Source: an uncultured Clostridia bacterium (GTDB lineage: Bacteria; Bacillota; Clostridia; TANB77; CAG-508). Taken from it: a stretch of 64,000 bases of DNA. Under the pieces are notes generated by a model. It made no database searches, had not been told where the DNA came from, and was given only the letters and a program-made list of their open reading frames with translations. Positions within the stretch are counted from its first letter, which is position 1. Each line of letters starts with the position of its first letter. The stretch spans positions 1 to 64,000 of the forward strand of contig CALXVM010000001.1 of assembly GCA_944392105.1 (NCBI GenBank). The letters run 5' to 3'. The translations under genes were made by a program, and so were the position numbers. Positions 62,994 to 64,000 of the stretch are shown piece by piece.

Positions 62994-64000
62994 ACATCCA
63001 CCTCATCCATTAAATTTACAAAGTTTTTATAAAAATTTTCTTTACTATATTTTACAGAATGTTTCTTGCTTTCTTTACCCATTTCTGCTCTTACATTTGG
63101 GTTTTCGTATAGGTAATCAAGTTTATCTGCCATATTTTGAATTAAATTTTCATCTCTTTCCAAAACAAAAGCATTTTTGTTAGTAACGAGTTCTGGAATT
63201 CCTCCAGAGTGTGTTGTTATAATAGGTAATCCACTTGCCATAGATTCCATAACAACAAGTCCAGATGGCTCTTCCCACATTGAAGGAATAATAGAAATAT
63301 CAGCAATACTATGTATTTTATATAAGTTAGTATTATGAATAAATCCAGTAAATATAATTTTATCAGATACATCTTTAGAAATTTCTATTAATTCTTTATC
63401 ATAATCTGTAAGAATTTCATTTCCGAATTTAGAATTACCTACAATCATAAGCTTACAATTGTCAATGTGCTTCATTTTCTTAAAAGCTAATATTAATTCT
63501 TTTATGCCTTTCTGAGGTACTGTTCTACCGCAAAACATAAGTACACAATCAGTTTTTTTAATATTATATTTTTCTTTTAACTCGTCTTTTTCATCTTCAC
63601 TAACTTTTTTGGTAAAGTTTTCAATGGCTATTCCATTTTCAACTACTCTAACAAAATTAGGACTTATAATTTTGTTACTTGTTAAGTAATTTTTTACATA
63701 ATTGCTAATAGCAATAAAGAATTTGTAATTTCTTAACAATCTTTCGTCTCCTGCAACATTTCCATGCATATGAAGTAAAAACTTTTGAGAAGGTAGTTTT
63801 TGAATTAAATACTCATAACCTAAGTAGTTTCCTCCTTCTATAACTATGTAGTCAAAACTTTTGTTAGCTAAAACTTTATATACTTCGTCCATATATATAC
63901 GGAAATTATCAGAAACAGTTTCATCAGAAAAGTCTAACTTTGCTGTGTTTTCTGGTAATTTTATATAATGCATTGTAGTATATTTGTAGCTCTTGCTAAT
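62990..64000 (-). CDS. family 4 glycosyltransferase, partial at window end
   Basis: The frame stays open to the window edge on the minus strand, so the start lies beyond 64000; the ATG at 63973 is internal. The visible 336 residues hold the C-terminal GT-B half with FCGRTVPQKGIKELI, and the EPSGLVVMESMASGLPII signature with GGIPELV of retaining GT4 enzymes. It precedes the GT2 gene with ATGA overlap. Probably part of a capsule or teichoic-type polysaccharide cluster continuing to the right. Confidence 0.88.
   Translation of the reverse strand: MSKSYKYTTMHYIKLPENTAKLDFSDETVSDNFRIYMDEVYKVLANKSFDYIVIEGGNYLGYEYLIQKLPSQKFLLHMHGNVAGDERLLRNYKFFIAISNYVKNYLTSNKIISPNFVRVVENGIAIENFTKKVSEDEKDELKEKYNIKKTDCVLMFCGRTVPQKGIKELILAFKKMKHIDNCKLMIVGNSKFGNEILTDYDKELIEISKDVSDKIIFTGFIHNTNLYKIHSIADISIIPSMWEEPSGLVVMESMASGLPIITTHSGGIPELVTNKNAFVLERDENLIQNMADKLDYLYENPNVRAEMGKESKKHSVKYSKENFYKNFVNLMDEVDV

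Overview
The window comes from a very AT-rich chromosome of a Gram-positive, spore-forming, strictly anaerobic clostridium. The evidence is the set of sporulation genes (ylmH, dpaA, bofA, pdaA, yqfC, yqfD), an NAD(P)-linked [FeFe] hydrogenase, the Firmicutes order era-yqzL-recO, an agr system, a glmS ribozyme, and AGGAGG-type ribosome binding sites with TTGACA/TATAAT promoters. The AT content and gene set would fit an uncultured gut lineage; I cannot name the species.

Layout. 1-5.5 kb: right end of an integrative element with a ParB-like protein, a small protein, and a large serine recombinase fused to ten zinc-ribbon repeats and an endonuclease-like domain, followed by a structured RNA region. 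5.5-10.1 kb: an orphan antitoxin-like gene, a small high-GC gene, ylmH, a small HTH operon, pyrophosphatase and a TPR membrane protein. 10.1-21.1 kb: frameshifted dpaA, then a type IV pilus operon (pilM-N fusion, pilO, pilP-like, two major pilins, prepilin peptidase, two minor pilins, pilB, pilT, pilC). 21.2-31.8 kb: ROK kinase, RNase J, a DUF3800 gene next to a promoter-terminator RNA unit, gltX, engB, a divergent high-GC purA, serS. 31.8-35.5 kb: an ECF sigma/anti-sigma/deacetylase set resembling SigV-RsiV, then yaaL-bofA. 35.5-43.2 kb: CDF transporter, glmS with ribozyme, uvrC, an rRNA methyltransferase and a split pseudouridine synthase. 43.3-46.4 kb: agrBD facing agrAC. 46.7-52.9 kb: pdaA, yqfCD, an unknown gene, ybeY, a dgkA-PAP2 fusion, yerB. 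53-57.4 kb: hydrogenase. 57.5-60.3 kb: small membrane protein, era, yqzL, recO. 60.6-64 kb: glycosyltransferases, the last running off the window.

Four observations stand out. (1) Three conserved genes (dpaA, an RluD-like synthase, hydA) are each interrupted by a +1 frameshift at an in-frame CGG followed by A. Skipping the C restores a full-length protein with GGA (Gly) next. I found no other in-frame CGG in the AT-rich genes; the only others are in four high-GC genes. (2) Four genes (ppa, the rRNA methyltransferase, yerB, hndA) have a good Shine-Dalgarno sequence too far from the start codon, with a hairpin between that would restore normal spacing. (3) The recombinase/zinc-ribbon/endonuclease fusion. 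(4) A 140-nt hairpin element present twice, with compensatory stem changes. All were read by eye; none has been tested by alignment or folding software.

Four isolated high-GC genes (5987, 27817, purA and 57760) share codon usage, the ribosome binding site AGGAGTG or GGAGTG, and strong flanking terminators, which suggests a common foreign origin.
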